Shown: one piece after another, positions 11,909-24,158 of the stretch
Position numbering within the stretch: the first letter of the stretch is position 1
How the letters are laid out: each line of letters starts with the position of its first letter
Source: Marchantia polymorpha subsp. ruderalis
Lineage: Eukaryota > Streptophyta > Marchantiopsida > Marchantiales > Marchantiaceae
DNA length: 64,000 bases
Assembly (NCBI GenBank): GCA_037833965.1
Contig: AP031353.1
Location: forward strand, 7,132,501-7,196,500
Direction of reading: 5' to 3'
The notes under the pieces: model-generated
The model's database searches: none
What the model saw: the letters and a program-made list of their open reading frames with translations, nothing else
What the model was told of the DNA's origin: nothing
Position numbers and translations under genes: made by a program

Positions 11909-14209
11909 AGCGATCGTATGGACGTCCTCGAGGTCGATTGCTCGACCACAGCTCTCACCGTCGAAGTAAGTACTCTAAATCGGATTCCCTCGACAGAGCG
12001 GCGTGCTGCCGGTGTTCAGAAGCTTCCATCTCCTCGTAAAGAATGTAGAACTGAGGAATCTGTGCAAAATCTAATTTGGCATCTGCCATTTACCAGCGGT
12101 CGCCGTTCCAAGAGCTACGTCTTTTGGCCAAGTTTCTCAGTCTATGGATGTCGAGTTTAGTCAGAACAGACGACATGTCTACATTTGGAGTAGGTAGCAG
12201 TGCTAGAGGTGTAAAACATTCGCAGGTCGAAGTGCTAATGAATGCCCAAATTCTCGAGGTGTTTGCGAGAAAGGTTCAGCAAGATTGGATAATTCAATTA
12301 TCCGAGGTCAAGCTTTTCGGCATGAGCCAAAGAGGATTGAACAAACCACCGGATTCCAGAAAGATTCGATGACATGGATCTTTTGAACATTACAGTCATG
12401 AGCTCGAGACGAGAATCAACATAAAATTGGAAAATCCCTCGAGAATATCCGCACAAAAGAAAGTAGTTTGCTGTATCCAGAATGTAGCATTGTCACTGAC
12501 ATCGCCAAGACGGCATTGGAAAGTGCAAGAATTGGCCATCCTTCTCACAGTGACGTGGACCGATGCCCAACGCCGTCAACTCCCCGACCAAATGAACAAG
12601 CCAACAGCAGCGCAGGGCTCAAGAGGAGCTATTAGCTGGATTATGTCCTCAATCATGCTGAAGTCTAGCCCACAGAATCTTCCGGAGCACAGCTCCATGA
12701 TTTCTGTCCTTGTCTGAGGCACTTCGTTCGAAGGTTCACACGAATGACTCGGATCAGCAGATTCACTGCTAAATCTCAAGCCTGTGCCTCGAGGACTGAA
12801 TGCGATCTTCGATACGAGACGTCGAGATGTCGGAAAGCTCGGCATCAGGTCAAGAGAACGTCAGATCTGTCGTCAGATTTCGAGTAGACCATGTCCCTAT
12901 GCGGGCCGACAGAACAGTTTATTAAAGTAATGACGTAGACAACGTCGAGACGACACAACGCACGGAGTACGCAATTACGCTCGATCTGCGACGAAGACAT
13001 CATGCCGTTGGCGAGTTATGGCTACAGCGTTCATCGAAAGGCGTGAGCATGTGACATATTTCCTCTCCATACAATTTCCCCCATTTGTGCCACGGCACAC
13101 CTCGTTCCTGTCTTGCCTGGAAATACTTATAAACTCAACTTTCCCCGAATCCATCGCCAGTGCTTCACTTGCTTGCGTTTGGAATTAAGCAACCGTCCAG
13201 AGTCTGAAATAAACTCATTAGGCTTCTGATTTGATAGAGTTTAGCAGTGTGGACGCTTTTCCCATGCGAATGTTCTGACTCCACCGCAGGCACGACGTAC
13301 TGCAAGCACTGCACTTATGTACAAGAGTGATTATGCTTATTTCAAGTGAGGTCAAGGAGGGATAGTTCCTCTCATTTACGGCGGGCAGGAATATCGCAAT
13401 CCCAAGGGCGAGTGTATTCTCAGGTTGGATTTGGGTGTTGACGGTCAAGTATAACTAGTTCCGATTCCGTGGGCTATCCAAATGTAAGAGTTCACAATTG
13501 TACCATGCGAGGAAGATCCAGAAATTCAGATCGGAAGCATGTAAAATCTGAAGATTTCGAAGTACTACATGGAGAGAAAATCTTAGAGCAAGAAAATCAA
13601 ATAAAAGTCTTCTCAGTTGAGCTCAAGACGTCTTCATGTCATGACTAGGAGCTCATGTAGCACTGCTACACGAAAACGTTTACGAAAACTACGCAGCTTT
13701 GGTGGAAATGGTGGAAATGTCATAAAGATGGCTGGCAGCTTCTTTTCTACGATTCACGCTTTTTTACCGCAGAATCGTAAGGAGGACAATACTCCAAACT
13801 CCAACTCCAAATCTGATCTGCGAAGGCGTTCTTGAGAAGCACTGGCGGGAATAATCGGAAATGTCAGTTTTCCCAGCAGTCACGAAGTGGAGTAGCCAGT
13901 GATTTTCATAAGACCTCAACTACGCGCTGAGGCAAGACGTTCCTTCCTGGGCAGGAAGGCGTGCCTAGTTACGGTAAGGATGCGATGCCAAGGCAGTGAT
14001 TTTTTTTGCGTCACACACATGCTGTGCCTCTCGATTTCATAAAGATAGCGAAGCTCCACATCTGCAGAACTCTCAAATCAGATGAAAAATTCAAACCACA
14101 TCGATAAATTAGTCTCCAGATCGCGAGGATGAATAACTTGCCATTATCAGAACCTAAGCCGAGTTCAGTGTCGCGGAGCATCAATAGACGCACTGGTTTC
14201 GATTCCACA
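11909..14209. other. Intergenic DNA, nothing recognised
   Basis: Contains the presumed promoter and 5' UTR of the minus-strand pseudokinase gene near 11909-12100. The short ORFs (12427-12717 plus, 12576-12845 minus, 13218-13448 minus, 13617-13835 plus) show no domain and no splice-consistent extension. Confidence 0.4.
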
Positions 14210-14625
14210 AATGTCAACGCACTCCTGAAATGTGGGCGAGCCCATGCCACAAGACGACACCGCGGAAACGGATCCCAAGATGTCTGTCTGCCTTTTTGGT
14301 ACGGCAAATCTCAACTTCTCGGTGGCCCGGCTGCCCCGGCGATCTGTGAGCCAAACTTGCATCATCGGACGACAATCTTGAGAAAATTCGCCTCGGAATG
14401 TTTGGTACGGTCGTCGGTTTGCAAGTTGTCTCGAGATTGCGTACGAGAACGAGAGAAAACGACCTCCCGCTGCTCCATCTCTCGGATCGATGCCCTGCGC
14501 GACGGGTCTTTACGAGCGTTGAATCCCGAAGAAAAGTTCCTCTCGTTCTCGCTTTTCGCTCCGCACGCACGTTACCCTCGCTCACTGTTGCCACGTGGAG
14601 CGCTTTGTCCACCTTTGCATTTCGT
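14210..14625. promoter_or_regulatory. GC-rich promoter-like segment with G-box, copy B
   Basis: A GC-rich island in AT-rich DNA that shares two ordered motif blocks with 7000-7520, including the context GCCACGTGGAGC. A minus-strand ORF spans 14214-14612. It shares only the octapeptide-scale stretch GVVLWHG with a minus-strand ORF of copy A, which is more likely nucleotide homology than a coding relation. No downstream gene could be built on either strand. Confidence 0.35.
14592..14597. promoter_or_regulatory. G-box CACGTG
   Basis: Perfect CACGTG in the same 12-base context as the site at 7492-7497, at a matching position inside the second GC-rich segment. Confidence 0.4.
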
Positions 14626-17600
14626 GATTTTCTAAGGCACTCCTGCGTACCGTACGTTACTTCTGAACTTTAGCCTTTAATTGCAAAAGTCACCGATTGC
14701 TGAACCAAATTCCATCTATCTGTAAGGGTGAATTCCAAGTAGTGACGTGGGCTAGCCCCGATCGTGAGATTGTAATGGCCACCAAAATATCGTCGGTCCC
14801 TTCCTTTCCCAATTTCACTTTTCCAATTAGCCCGAACATGGGCAAGCACGTGAATCATACATACCTACCACCAAGGTTCAATATAATACAGTTTATAATA
14901 TATGATGTTTATATCGAATTAGATGAAAATAATTTATGTCATATAGCATTATTTGGAAGAAAGCAAAATGATGATTTTTTATGTTTAGATTTTTTTCAAT
15001 TTATACCCAATAATTCAAAAAATGATATAAAAACATATAATTCCTACGGTCAAATAGGCTTTCTTGCAATAGATTATATTTTATAAACAGTAAATATCTT
15101 GTAACAAGGCCATGCACTGATTTCTATCCGACACACTTTGAAAATAAACCTAATACTACTTTGTTGAGAGTAGTAAGTTTACAAGAGCATGTAGTTAAAA
15201 ACTAAAGTACTTAAGCAAATAAACTTGTTTCAGAATTGTAAGTTTATGTTACTAATTTCTAAGAATGTGTTACATTGGCGACTAACTTGAATACCTTGGG
15301 AAAGTTATGTGAAGAGATATAAAAAGATTTGATATCTTCTACGATTCGACTTGATGTTCTTCAAATTGGAGAAATATGGATTGTATCTTTCTGACATCAA
15401 TCTTCTTCAATAGGTTTAATTTTACTTAGAACTAGTTAAAAAGTATCCATTTTGAAATTTTTGTTCCTGTGTAGTTTTAGATTTAATCATCTCTCATATC
15501 AGCATTTTCACATACAAGATATGTTTCTAGAGGTTGGTAATTTTGCTAGTAGGAATAGTTTTATTATATACTGAATAAGTTGTGTAATATGGATACTCAA
15601 ACTTTTTTCTACGAGTTGAAATATTTCCTATTTTTTTCTCAAAGCAAGGTGTCTACTATATATTAGAATAACAAGATATTGCTGGACAAAGATTGAAATA
15701 CATAACATAAGGATTTTTGAGCCCATAGGTTTATTACAAGGTAGCAAAAAATACAGTACAGAGTTGGTAATTATCTTGTTTACATATTAAATAACAATAT
15801 CTTTGGGAATGACTATCCAAAGTCTTCAAATTATGACAAATGGAGCAATAATAACCAAGGTTTAAGTTCATAACTGTAAGCTTCATATCATTTTATATCA
15901 ATATGTAGGTGTGGATTCGAACTCAATGTATAAGTAAGAGATTGTACTCAAATTTCTAGATACTCGAATTTGTCGACTAGTGTATTGCGTAACTATTATA
16001 ATCTCATTTATCTCATGTAAAATCTAGCTAGTATTTTATCCTTATGACAAAAGAATGGTTCAGATAATATATGTTGGATGGTCTGTTTCTATCTGGTTCA
16101 TTTGGATAGCTATTAGTTCTCATAGTGATTATATTTAGCATAGCCGATGTTACAAGATTGATTCTAAGCAAAGTCACTCTTTAGAATTTGTTATGCTTTT
16201 GAACCAAAACTATTTACCTGCACGGATTGCAAGAAAAATGGAATAACACAAGTTATGACTCTGCATGCCATTGAGCAAACTAGTAGGTTGAAAATCAACC
16301 TCAATTATGATCGAAAACCTACTAATTGGAGCCAACAATTGAAAGCGATTTTGCATTGCCTCTAGATTCCTACACTCAAACACATTACTTTGCTGAATTT
16401 TATTCCATACTCAATGAAACAATGTGTCCTCGATTAAGCAGACTATTGAAAAGCTTTTGAAGATACTTTCCCGAGATAGTACTTTGGACATAACAGCTGG
16501 AATCAGGGAAGCAGTAAATTTAAGCTTCATTTTTCCAAAATGAGAGTATATTATTTTGAGAGAGATGTAGAATTAAGAAACAACTGGTTTTGTCAAGTTC
16601 AAGAACTGCACTTGGCGCAATAAACGTGAAGATTCGTGTCAAGCAGATTTACTAAAGGCTGAGAGCAAAAACACAATCCCATAGCACATAATCAGGCTAA
16701 TCGACTCGTCGTGACCGGGAGAGAATGCTAGCCAACTTCAGGCTAGCTCCAACGGCCCCTGAAATTTAGATTCCATAGTATGAAGAGGAAAGAACTTCAA
16801 AACCATTTCCAATAAATGAAGGTGGTTTTCACTTGATAAGATATAAGAAGAGAGTATCGATCGATTTTACAGAATGTAAATGATCAGATGCTGAGGTTAA
16901 ATCGGCTATATACTCGAAGGTTTAATTTTGAGAACGCATAAAGAAAAATTTCAGATTGAAACTGAGTTGGATGTAGTACCGACTTGAGCTGTTGAGATTT
17001 GGATTTTCTGAAATAATTCTCTCTCGACTATACGCCGAGAGTGTTTACCTGGAGAACATCTGTCATATTAATTTTATAAGTTATTGACCACTCGCAGACT
17101 TCGAGTTCAGTAAAGTCTCGTTCACGCTCTTACAATACTTCTCAGACGTCAAGTCATTTCTTCAGAGAGTGTTCTCCTTACATGAGTAGAGATAGATAAT
17201 CTAGAAGTAGCCTCCATCATAAGCAAAGAGATAGATACATCTCATAGCTTGTGCATGTGCTTCTTCTTGCGTCTCTCTGTTGTGCCTGGATGCATTACAA
17301 TCCATAAAAACAAAACGCGCATGGAATGTTGACGGGAAGAATCAGAGTGACAAATTTTATTTTCAGTGTTCGTGCTTATAATCGGGTCGTGAGCATGATG
17401 GGTGTGCGTGAGAATGTTCGGCATGGACTAATCCATGCGTGGCTAAGTCGGTGAGGCTCCCTTCATGTGGAAGGTCTGTGTGCAATGGAGTATTAAGGTG
17501 CAAAGTTTGATCCAGTCGATACAGGTAGTTTTTGACATTGGCAAGTCAAAGCAGTCGATCGTGGACAAGATCATGAGGTTGCACGCTTTCTTAACTCATT

Positions 17601-19126
17601 CATACATGACGTGATCAAATTTGGATGACCGAGTCTGCTCCATCGATGTCGACTCCAACTTGGAGATCCCTTGAACAGTATACTTGAGGTAGCGAGCTCA
17701 AGGCGCTGGAAAGCCACTGTCTTCTCATGTGCATGCCACTCTATTACTGTAGTCTACATGCTTGATGAGCTGCTAGCGATTTGTGCGTGATTGATAGAAA
17801 ATATTCAAACAAAGCAAAATCGAACGACTGTTCACTTAAGCTAACAGCGAAGCTCCGTTAAGAATGTGACTCAAGGCTGCATGTGACTTTGGCGTATGAT
17901 CTATCTGATCAATGCTTTACGACATCACAAATCACGCAAAGTAGTTCACGACACAATAGTATTCTCCTGAATTGCTGTTTGTGGCTGCTGATTCCACATA
18001 CAATCCAAACTCCACATATATTTGTAAAATAATGTTTTGTTATGTTCAGTACTCAAGCTCTTAATTAGTAGTATACGTCATGCTCGATTTTCTGAGCTTA
18101 AAGGGCTGAACTTCGATCATTATTTTGGCTCAGGTCGAACCACACGATAAGCTCTTGTTTTCGCCAAAGCTTCGAAGTATTGGAAGTAGCTCAACGAGTG
18201 TGAGGAGTTTGGCATTCTTCTAACATTCTTATAGAAAAGGAGATAAAATTGTTGATTTGCCGACATCTAGACATCGTCAGCGCTTACATCTACAAGGTGG
18301 AATGTTGCAGCAAAGACTGTCTCTATATATCCTCGATCAATTGACCTCTCTAAGTCTTGCCTATTGTATTTCTGAAATGACACGGTCGATGTTCTCTTGC
18401 TTTCTCATAAATTTCATACGTTTGTTGTTGACTTGCTTTATATTATAGGGATCCTCGGGCCTTATCTTAAAGACTTCAGATTCAGTTTTAGCAGTCAATC
18501 CATACTCATTATCATCCATTACAGACAGTAGTTTCTCGTACTCTCGAGCTTGACATCAGTTGATGACTACGCATTTAGTCCAGCAATATTCGATTGCGAC
18601 CAAAGTGGAGAAGAAGACATATTTCGCGTCAAGTGCCGTTGGTTTATTTGGTTATCTAGTTTCGCTTTCCGTAGAAATATTTTTCTATCTGGTGGTCCTT
18701 TCTACGACTAGTTCCGGCATGGGATTCTAACGCCGTACATTCAATTTCTGAAGTTTTGAGCATTTACTCAACTTGCGACGGATTTTTTGGTACATTTGCT
18801 CTTGTTAGCTGCAAAAACTAAGATGTCAGATTTGGATGATCTCACCTGGGCTCATCGATGAAAGTTTAATGATTTAGCTTGAGCCTGTTTTCACCGTCAC
18901 TGACATCGCAACTTCTCAATGCAAATGCACGAATTTGTATTAGCAGATTGTATGTTCAGGAGTTAGCTCCTTAGCATAGGATACTCAAGTGCCATCCTAA
19001 CTCGAGCATGGGATGAAGTTCAGTATGAAGCTTGCGCTCGTTCAGTTCAGGCCTGTGCACTTAATTCTGACCTTCAATCAATCATGACCTCTTTCGCATA
19101 TGTGCGTGTCTCTGCACAGTTTTGAA
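14626..19126. other. Long AT-rich intergenic region
   Basis: About 4.5 kb without a supportable gene. The 129-codon plus-strand ORF at 14697-15086 runs into very AT-rich sequence (many Asn, Ile, Tyr, Asp codons) and matches no family I know. ORFs at 17242-17424 and 18257-18448 are short and of chance type. The expansin promoter presumably lies at the right end. Confidence 0.45.
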
Positions 19127-20426
19127 ATGGAAACAATGACCACGCGCTGCTCTTGGGCTGCTCCTCGGCATCCAACTCGAGTTTGGGAAGTCCTCTTAAT
19201 TGCAGTTATGACCTGCGTCTTCAGAACTGCGCAAGTGGCAACTGCTCAAAATCCATGGGAAGTAACGGAGTTTACGAGGGGTGCTCGCGCTACATATTAC
19301 GGTGGAAACGACGCCTCCGGCACCTTAGGTTCGTTCCGGATCATTGCAGGGATTCAAAGGCTTCACACCACCTTTTCTTCCCTTGTACTTTTCATTCACT
19401 TCGCTGAACTGGGCCATGGCGCTGGTTGACCTGCAGATAATATTCATAAGCACGAATTTTGAGACCCCAAAGTGAAATCCCGCCATTGTATTCTACTCCT
19501 TGATTAGTCTCTGAGAATATTAGGGAGCTAGAACCAACCTCGTCATCGTGTATACGTGTACAATTGACCTTTATGTGGATCGACATTGGACTCCTCATTC
19601 ATGCTGTAGGTGGTGCGTGCGGATATGGTAATCTCTTCGAAAATGGCTACGGGGTGGAGACGACGGCTCTGAGCACCGCGCTCTTCAACGATGGGCTCAC
19701 CTGCGGAGGCTGCTTTCAGATACAATGCATAGCTTCCGAGAGCGACTGGTGCCTGGCGAATGGAACCGTGAGCATCACTGTCACCGCCACCAATTTCTGC
19801 CCCCCGGGATCCTTTGGAGGCTGGTGCGACCCTCCTCAGCCGCATTTCGACCTCTCCTACCCCATGTTCGCTACCCTCGCGCAGCCCGTCGGCGGAGTCA
19901 TTCCCGTCCAGTACAGGAGGTACGTCCACTGGAGCTCCTACTACGATCTGTCACAAGTGTTGCATCTGCAATCTAAAGTCTGTCAGTCTCGAACGAGGTG
20001 ACCATCGACGTAAGGCTCGAGTAGAAATCAGTGCTGCTCCCTTGCATCATCTCCCAGCAGTCCACGGAATTGATGTGTGCTCGATGCGTGTGCTGATTCA
20101 GGGTGTCGTGCTTGAAACAAGGAGGGGTGCGCTTCCAAATCAACGGGAATAATTGGTTTTTCCTGGTGCTGGTGATGAATGTGGCGGGGGCCGGAGACGT
20201 GCAGGCAGTGGCGATTAAAGGGACGAGATCCGAGTGGATCTCCATGCAACGAAACTGGGGTCAGAATTGGGCATCAGACGGACCCCCAGAACTCGTCGGC
20301 CAAGCTCTGAGCTTCCGTGTCACTCTGGGACTGACCAAAGAGACCTTGGACTTTATCGATGTGGCACCGGCAGATTGGCAGTTCGGGCAAACTTTCGAAG
20401 ACGATTCAGGCCTCAACTTTAAATAA
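19127..20426 (+). CDS. EXPA-like: Alpha-expansin, three exons, 278 aa
   Basis: Exons 19127-19328, 19610-19919 and 20102-20426 join in frame with GT-AG borders (donors GTTCGT and GTACGT) and end at TAA. The protein starts with a hydrophobic signal peptide ([13 protein letters not shown]) for secretion to the wall. The GH45-like domain follows, with [11 protein letters not shown], then [19 protein letters not shown], paired Cys residues, [21 protein letters not shown] (HFD motif at about 146-148) and the exon-end PVQYRR. The CBM63-like domain has [28 protein letters not shown] and the terminal WQFGQTF. This order and length are those of plant alpha-expansins, which loosen cellulose-xyloglucan contacts at acid pH without hydrolysis. 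The intron after YRR is a position I know from plant EXPA genes. An upstream in-frame ATG at 19100 would add nine residues; 19127 is preferred because the signal peptide then has normal length. Confidence 0.92.
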
Positions 20427-20939
20427 TGCTTGCATATCAAAATTCGACCCCTGGATCCGAGCACTTTCTCGTGAAAGTCATGCCTCAAGTCTCAAATCAG
20501 AACTCAAGCATGACTCGTTGATGATTTCCCTCTTAAGTTACTGTTTTAGGCAGCAAGGTATGGAGCCTGAATCTAGTAAGGCGACCATAGTTTTAATTTC
20601 TTTCATATTAGATGCTACTATCTAAGTACGATGCTAAAGTTATAGTCCATCGCAAAAGGTTTTCAACTGCCGCATGCAGAATGGGGTGACTTTGTGAAAT
20701 ACAAAGCGCAATGCAGACATTTGTAAATGCATGACTAGAATAGAAAGAAGTTAATATTCACGAATAATTTTGGTCTAATATCATCCAGTTGTGTCTATCC
20801 AATATAATATGATTACTGTTTATATTCCAAACATATATATACTTCGTTGGGCTATGAATTCTTACACCGTCTAGAATATAAAACATAATTTAACGGGCTA
20901 ATCGAATTATATATATATATATATATATCTACATATCAG
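20427..20939. other. Expansin 3' flank with AT microsatellite
   Basis: 3' UTR and downstream DNA of the expansin gene, followed by AT-rich sequence. A run of alternating A and T of about 21 bases occupies 20908-20928, immediately next to the mitochondrial-type insert. No gene seen. Confidence 0.6.
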
Positions 20940-21130
20940 ATTGGAAATCATCCCTGCGGTCTGTTCCCGCTACAGGTTAGGGCTAAGGCCCTGCGATAAT
21001 CTGTGAACCTTCGCTGATCCAAACGCGCTCTGCCGAGGCGCACACTAAAAACGTTTCCAATACCTACAGCAGCTCCCGCTAAAGCAATGGTAGCTGCTCC
21101 TGCTCCAATTAATTTTGCACCTTCTAGCAT
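20940..21130 (-). pseudogene. atp9: Nuclear copy of mitochondrial atp9 exon 1 plus the start of a group II intron
   Basis: Reading leftward from ATG at 21130, the first 29 codons (21044-21130) encode the N-terminus of ATP synthase subunit c, including [19 protein letters not shown] and ending GNVFS. The similarity stops exactly after 87 coding bases. The next bases (21043 downward) are GTGCGCC, matching the GUGYG start of group II introns, and the remaining ~100 bp are more GC-rich than the surroundings. This is a nuclear mitochondrial insertion (NUMT) holding exon 1 and the intron 5' end. The rest of the intron and exon 2 are missing, so it cannot make subunit c. Left and right junctions are approximate. 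Confidence 0.85.
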
Positions 21131-22233
21131 AACCGTTTACTTTTGTTTTTGTCAAAACAATGACCATTCATGGCTGATCAATAAAAATGCAAATCATAAT
21201 CTATTATGTCGATAATGTAGAATATGGAGAATGCCTGATTGATGTGGGTCATAAGGAGTGAGAGATAAAATGAAGTATACTTATGGTTTAGGTGGTCCGT
21301 TTTCCATTTGCAAAATTATAACGCCCGAAACTACGATCGTAACATTTATATTTCTGCTAATATGATTAATGAACGAAATCTTCAATCATAATTATGTGTG
21401 TTTGTGGTAGTATTAATATATGAATCTGGAACTATACCAACTTAAATTTAACTATGATCTGTGATTGAGTTCATAAAATAAACATAGAAATATAATAAGA
21501 GAAATTTTCACTATTTTTTGATTGATTTATTGAATTAAAAATCTTTAAAATTGAATTTTTTAAAAATTTGAATTACGAATGCTAAAAAATGTAATTAGTA
21601 TAAAAATTTTCATATTTATGGACAATTCTACATATGATAAGAGTTTTTGATCCAATGACAATCTGTGCTCTTGAATATAAGTGGAGTGGGTAGTGTGGTG
21701 ATAGTGGTGGTGATTCAATAAGATTATACAAGCGAATTTTATAATTAAAGTGAATGAATTAATTTTAGATACATATTTTAATAATAAATAGGTATCTCTT
21801 GTGTAGTTTGATTTAGCCAACGTAATAATAGTATCTATAAATGAAAAACACAAGAAAAAAATACAAAGAACAGAACATCAGAGGATGCTACGTTGAAAAC
21901 ATGATGTTTTTTTTCTACATACTTTACTATAACCTGGCCATTGAAATCTCTCTCTACAATTCGATGGATATCCACATCAAGTTTTGTAGGCATGTCACTC
22001 TCAATATCTCATTTAAATATACAATCATGATAGGAGAAGAATTTTATTTTCACATCATGTAAATTTTTGCATGTACAGAGAAATGAATGCAATTTGATGG
22101 GCTCTTACAAATGACAATACTCATTAGCAAATAAAAAATCTGTATGCATGTTCTCTTCTTCTGGTTTCATATTGCTGAATCTCAAAGTTTTTGCACATAC
22201 TAGGGCTGCTATTCGTCAATGACGAATTGCTGT
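21131..22233. other. AT-rich intergenic DNA
   Basis: Very AT-rich sequence between the atp9 insert and the 3' end of the MBL-fold gene. Part of the right end should be the 3' UTR of that gene. ORFs at 21560-21853 and 21841-22062 are low-complexity chance frames. Confidence 0.5.
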
Positions 22234-24158
22234 TTACTGATACAAATGAAGGCGTTGTTCTACCAAATCTCGAATCTTCTCCTTTTCGTCTTCGGGTATA
22301 TGTATGACACAAGCATATTTTTCAAGTGAAAGATTAGTAAGCACCTTTGCATTGACTGGAAGGTCTCTGATATTTCCTGAGGCATAAAGTCGCTCATATT
22401 CCACGGAGAGCAACTTCCAGATTATACGTTGTACATCTGATTCTGAGATAGGAATAAAATTGTGATAGGATCTCATTGAGCTCACAGTTTGACCATCTTC
22501 CCCAACCTGTAAAATAAATATAACTTTCGGCATTAACAGAAATATCCCATCATGAAAGACCCCTTTCCTTAGGCCCTTTTCTAGTCAAGACTGGTTGGTC
22601 ATGGCTGACAGTAAAGTCCCTTATCCTTTAGATCCTAAGGTGAGATTGTTTCACATCTCACAAGGGCCAAATATATGTGCTTCTTATCTGAAGTTCAATG
22701 ACTTTTGAACTGACTGAAATTGCTATATTGTCCTTCCAAAGAAAAAATTGTGCGAGGAAACCTGGGTAAATATATCATCTGGTAACCCTTCACCCACGCC
22801 ATCGTTCTCTTCAGGTCTTTCCTTATTAAGCCTATATGTTTATAAGAATATGTTTATCATACATTGAAATTGTGAGATAATCATGAGCTCCAAACTAAAC
22901 ATCAGCTGATAATCCTGTAAAGGAAGGTACAGTGAGCTCACCTGCAACATATCGGCACATAAGATCACACCTTTTCCGTCTTGATCCAGACCATTATTCG
23001 TCCAATGCAAAATCGCACCACCATCATAGTGCCCACCCAACCGTATCAGTTTGATCTGACTACATAAAGCAAGTTCCTCTCCATCCCAGGTTTCGATAAA
23101 TTCAGTGTCATGAACAACCAAATTCTTGTCTCTGCAAAACAGAAACAAGACCGACAGAAGCGACATGAACTGCGTCAATTTGGATAGTATCGTAGGAATT
23201 CTTACAAGACATTTGACACTTACAACTTATCATTCAAAAGTGTAATAATGACCTCAGCTGAAAAGTTGCTGGCAAAGAAGTATACTGTTTGTGAAGACTA
23301 CATCAGCGTCATACCTTTCATGTATATATACTGGACACTGAAACGTTACCGCCCACTTGGCATAACCAAATAGTTCGTGTGGATGAGATACAGCAATCGC
23401 CCGTATTCCACCCAGCTTTTTGATAGTTACTATGGCAGCATCATCCAAGAACGTTGTACTTCCCCACAAAATGTTTCCGACTGGGTAACATTCCATAATG
23501 ATCAGTGCAAGATTCATGTGGCCTCACAATGTTAATTGAAATTATTATCAAAACATATACCGTTTAACTTGATTTCTTATCACTCAGCTTTCGCATCATC
23601 GCATGCGAGTTTTCAAAATTGTATCGCAGCAAAGAAGATCATATCCGAAACAATTGCAACTGATTGACACTTGAATCCCAAGTTCCGACAAAGGACTTTG
23701 GCATACATGGATTAAGAATAAGGAAGCAGCGTTGACGTTTTGTAGTATATGATATCTCCACCAGATCCCTCTCAGCGTTCCGAAGTAGGAGAGGTGCTTC
23801 AAGTCTCCTCAGTTGTGAATATGTACCCCAACTCTGGCCCCACCTATGATATTGAATTACGGAATATGTCAGATAACGTCGTACTGGGCATCCTTGCCAG
23901 AACCTTGAGTCTGTGAGCGTCTCCAGCTATGCGTAGCACCATTTATGTGAATAATTTGCAGCGTAGAAAATATACTCACGGTAATAGTCCCAACTGTCTG
24001 TCGTCGGTGCATATCACGCAATCACCACGTGCTTTGCCCACTCCAAACATGGTACCACAGTGCCCACAAACTTTGCATTCAGTTTCAATCTCTTGGATTA
24101 GCTTTACATATCTCGGCTCTTCCGCTGAGCTAGAGCTTGCACCTCCGACAGGGTCCAT
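22234..24158 (-). CDS. Metallo-beta-lactamase-fold protein with N-terminal Cys cluster, 5 exons, 314 aa
   Basis: Exons 23980-24158, 23707-23843, 23315-23480, 22942-23131 and 22234-22506 join in frame with GT-AG borders (945 bp). The N-terminus has a Cys cluster (C28, C31, C34, then C47, C50, in GHCGTMF and CVICTDDRQ), probably a zinc ribbon. GQSWGTYSQL follows, then the MBL-fold core: GNILWG, GGIRAIAVSHPHELFGYAKWA, PVYIHER, RLGGHYDGGAILHW, GVILCADMLQ and SMRSYHNFIPIS. This order resembles a family of MBL-like proteins I know from fungi and bacteria. The canonical HxHxDH motif is reduced to HPHELFG: H138 and H140 are kept but the following D-H is absent, so classical two-zinc hydrolysis is doubtful. 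The exon 2-3 junction, where a codon is split across the intron, is the least certain. ATG at 24158 is the first in frame before the Cys cluster. Confidence 0.8.

Noticed and set aside
14697..15086. 129-codon plus-strand ORF as a gene
   Set aside because: It runs across a sharp change from GC-balanced to very AT-rich DNA, has no recognisable domain and no splice partners.
17242..18448. Short ORFs in the 4.5-kb spacer as remnants of another retrotransposon
   Set aside because: No reverse transcriptase, integrase or gag motif could be read on either strand, and no terminal repeats were found.
20908..20928. AT repeat as a regulatory or replication element
   Set aside because: A plain dinucleotide microsatellite next to the atp9 insert, with nothing further to support a function.
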